This document shows positions 36,809 to 38,929 of a DNA stretch of 38,929 nucleotides, one piece after another. Each line of letters begins with the position of its first letter. Positions within the stretch are counted from its first letter, which is position 1. The translations under genes were made by a program, and so were the position numbers. The notes under the pieces are model-generated. The model did no database searches. It was given only the letters and a program-made list of their open reading frames with translations, and was not told the origin of the DNA. Source of the DNA: Candidatus Kaiserbacteria bacterium RIFCSPLOWO2_12_FULL_50_10 (lineage in GTDB: Bacteria; Patescibacteriota; Minisyncoccia; Phycocordibacterales; UBA918). The stretch covers positions 1 to 38,929 of the forward strand of contig MFMN01000016.1 of the NCBI GenBank assembly GCA_001783515.1, read 5' to 3'.

Positions 36809-38068
36809 TTATGTAATGCTCCCGAGGTAGGGGATGTCGAGCACTTTGTGGGAGTGAGGGATTTTTAGGAGCGGTGTGCCACCGCCGTCCTCTTCATGCC
36901 GCTGCGCGCGGAGGCTTGAGGCACGTTCGAGCGGGAGTCCTCCTTGTGCAAACATGAGCGAATCGACGACCGTATTGAGGGTGTCGCGCTTTTTTTGGGC
37001 TTCGTCTTCTTTGGTTGTGAAAAGTTTTTCTTGCGTTTCGTGCGCGAGCGCGCCATGGGTGCCGACATACACCGCGCGGTATTTTGTGCTGCGACGGAAT
37101 ATTGCTCGCAACTCTGTTTCGGCAAGGGACATAATCGTGCCAGCATCGTTTGATGGCGCAGGACACTTTACCGTGCGCGTAATAAGCGTATGCACATCGG
37201 GAAATGCTTTGTAGCCAATCGTCACGGCGTTTGTACGAGCATGTTGTGCGCGAAGTTTCCGGCAGACCCGCTCGACATTGCGCGAAAATTCGGTAAGAAG
37301 CGGTGTGAATTCCATGATTGGCTCGAGAAACGCTTGAATACTACTGACGCTCTGTGTTCCTTCGCGTGTTTCGAGCGCACGCACTGCGGTGCCGCGAAGT
37401 TCATACGCAAGCTCGACAAGCGGCTTATTGAAGCGGCGCGCTATTTCTGCTTGTTCGAGAACGAGGAGATTACCGATAGTGACAATCCCCTCTCCTGCAA
37501 GTTTCTCCTCAGTACGCCCGCCAATGCCTGGGACGTTACGAAGCGGAACATCATGGAGCACTTCAAGATGTTCTGGCGTCACTATCGTAAGCCCGCGCGG
37601 TTTTTTAAACCCTGAAGAGATTTTTGCAATCGTCATCGTTGGACCGACACCAATAGACACCGTGAGTCCAAGCTTTGTGCAAAGCTCCTCCTGAAGCGCT
37701 TCCGCAAACGCCCGTACCTCATGCCATGTTGTCACTGCCGAGACGTCCGCGAAGGTCTCGTCTATCGAACCTTCGGAGATATCGGACACATACCGCCGCA
37801 CGATATTCTTCATACGCTCTGAAAAAAGTTCATACTTGCGATAATCCGAAGCGAGCAGTGCAACCTGCGGAAACTGCCGCCGAAGCTCCGTCTCACTCAT
37901 CGGCCGCTTCACCCCGAGCGCCTTTGCCTCATACGAAATAGCCGTCACGATACCGCGCTCGCGCCCGACCGCTATCGGCTTCCCGCGCCACTGCATATTC
38001 GTCGACTGTTCGCACGACGCAAAAAACGCATCGCCGTCGACATGCATAAAAATTTTATTCGCTGCCAT
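36809..38068 (-). CDS. Y-family DNA polymerase (DinB/UmuC-like)
   Basis: IFMHVDGDAFFASCEQ, YRKYELFSERM, EGSIDETFADVS, SIGVGPTMTIAKISSGFKKP, VPGIGGRTEEKL. Confidence 0.93.
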   Translation of the reverse strand: MAANKIFMHVDGDAFFASCEQSTNMQWRGKPIAVGRERGIVTAISYEAKALGVKRPMSETELRRQFPQVALLASDYRKYELFSERMKNIVRRYVSDISEGSIDETFADVSAVTTWHEVRAFAEALQEELCTKLGLTVSIGVGPTMTIAKISSGFKKPRGLTIVTPEHLEVLHDVPLRNVPGIGGRTEEKLAGEGIVTIGNLLVLEQAEIARRFNKPLVELAYELRGTAVRALETREGTQSVSSIQAFLEPIMEFTPLLTEFSRNVERVCRKLRAQHARTNAVTIGYKAFPDVHTLITRTVKCPAPSNDAGTIMSLAETELRAIFRRSTKYRAVYVGTHGALAHETQEKLFTTKEDEAQKKRDTLNTVVDSLMFAQGGLPLERASSLRAQRHEEDGGGTPLLKIPHSHKVLDIPYLGSIT

Positions 38069-38411
38069 ACTTCCGAATACACGCGATTACCTTCCCTTCT
38101 ATATTGAGTGACTCCTGCGGCACAAGTTTTGGATACGCGTCATTCGCCGCTTCAAGATACTGCTCACCGCGACCATTCTTCCGCAAAAAACGCACCACGT
38201 AGTCGCCATCAATTTCTGCCACCACAATATCACCAGCACGCACCGTTCGTGTCCGCTGAGTTAAAAGAAAATCGCCGGGTGCAATCTGCGCATCAAGAAG
38301 CGCATCGCCGTCCATGGAGATAAGATACGTCGCATCAGGATCTGCCAAAAGCCACGCCTCGAGCGAACCAACATCACGTCCATCATCAATAGGTGACCCA
38401 AATCCTGCCAT
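38055..38411 (-). CDS. UmuD'-like S24-family protein lacking the Ser-Lys dyad
   Basis: AGFGSPIDD...PDATYLISMDGDALLDAQIAPGDFLL...AGDIVVAEIDGDYVVRFLR aligns to E. coli UmuD from the cleavage site; overlaps the polymerase ORF by 14 bp. Confidence 0.85.
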   Translation of the reverse strand: MAGFGSPIDDGRDVGSLEAWLLADPDATYLISMDGDALLDAQIAPGDFLLTQRTRTVRAGDIVVAEIDGDYVVRFLRKNGRGEQYLEAANDAYPKLVPQESLNIEGKVIACIRKYGSE

Positions 38412-38493
38412 CGCATGAGTATAGCATCACGCAGAGCATCGCACATCTTTCACATTCTTTGCATTCTATTTTTCAAACAGGTATACTGCGTGC

Positions 38494-38929
38494 ATGGAGA
38501 AGGTTGAACAACAGGCGTCGCCCTCGGCGCGCCGTGAGTCTTTTGGCGAAACCGTTCGTTTCGTTGCGACGGCAATTATTGCGATTGTACTCATTCGTAC
38601 CTTCCTTGCATCACCCTTCATTGTCGAAGGCGCATCGATGGACGCAACCTTCCACAACAGTGACTATCTCATCGTCGACAAACTCTCTTACCGCTTCGTA
38701 GAACCGCAGCGTGGTGACATTGTCGTCTTCCGCTATCCGTACAATCCATCGGTCCACCACATCAAGCGCATCATCGGCCTTCCCGGCGACACCGTCTCCG
38801 TGCAGAACGGCACCGTCACCATCTCAAATACCCAGTGGAAAAACGGCACCATTGCGGAACCCTATGTCCTCGAGGGTAACAACCTCGCCACAATGAACGA
38901 TACCCGCACACTCGGCGAAAACGAGTATT
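38494..38929 (+). CDS. lepB: Signal peptidase I, truncated by window end
   Basis: ATG 38494, 6 nt after TATACT; IRTFLASPFIVEGASMDATFHNSDYLIVDKLSYRF, RGDIVVFRYP, HIKRIIGLPGDTV. Confidence 0.92.
   Translation, partial: MEKVEQQASPSARRESFGETVRFVATAIIAIVLIRTFLASPFIVEGASMDATFHNSDYLIVDKLSYRFVEPQRGDIVVFRYPYNPSVHHIKRIIGLPGDTVSVQNGTVTISNTQWKNGTIAEPYVLEGNNLATMNDTRTLGENEY

Noticed and set aside
1-38929. CRISPR array or cas genes
   Set aside because: No regularly spaced direct repeats and no Cas-like ORFs were seen.
1-38929. UGA recoding as in some CPR lineages
   Set aside because: ORFs end normally and at least one gene (mazF-like, 17512-17514) uses TGA as a stop; no conserved gene is interrupted by in-frame TGA.

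Overview
The window looks like a chromosomal segment of a reduced-genome, Patescibacteria/CPR-like (Parcubacteria-type) bacterium using the standard code. This placement is inferred from short PheS, the phosphoketolase plus acetate kinase pair, PilMNO, SmpB/tmRNA and compact genes. Housekeeping genes: pheS, sppA-like, znuABC-type transporter, rpsP, secE-nusG, gmk, ung, tpiA-pgk, ftsH, smpB, ssrA (tmRNA, absent from the ORF track), ackA, xfp, a prepilin and pilMNO-like operon, a Y-family polymerase and lepB (truncated at the right edge). Accessory material: a membrane protein + DUF4365-like nuclease pair (1.0-2.6 kb), a RelE/RHH toxin-antitoxin pair, an orphan MazF-like protein, an M23 peptidase beside a duplicated ftsH tail, and a coupled DUF5343 + PLD-like gene pair just downstream of tmRNA. 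Strongest observations: (1) a UmuD homologue that begins at the UmuD' cleavage position and lacks both catalytic residues (Ser->Ala, Lys->Arg), overlapping a Y-family polymerase gene; (2) a recurrent '-10 box, 6 nt, ATG' layout at about 14 genes, suggesting widespread leaderless transcription, with Shine-Dalgarno sites on a separate subset; (3) the DUF5343/PLD-like cassette at ssrA; (4) a PilB/GspE-like ATPase that has lost most catalytic motifs; (5) a PilN split by an in-frame TAA; (6) an ftsH 3' remnant with mostly synonymous divergence; (7) several hairpin or MITE-like elements, one overlapping the tmRNA 5' end. All calls come from reading the sequence; no database search was run.
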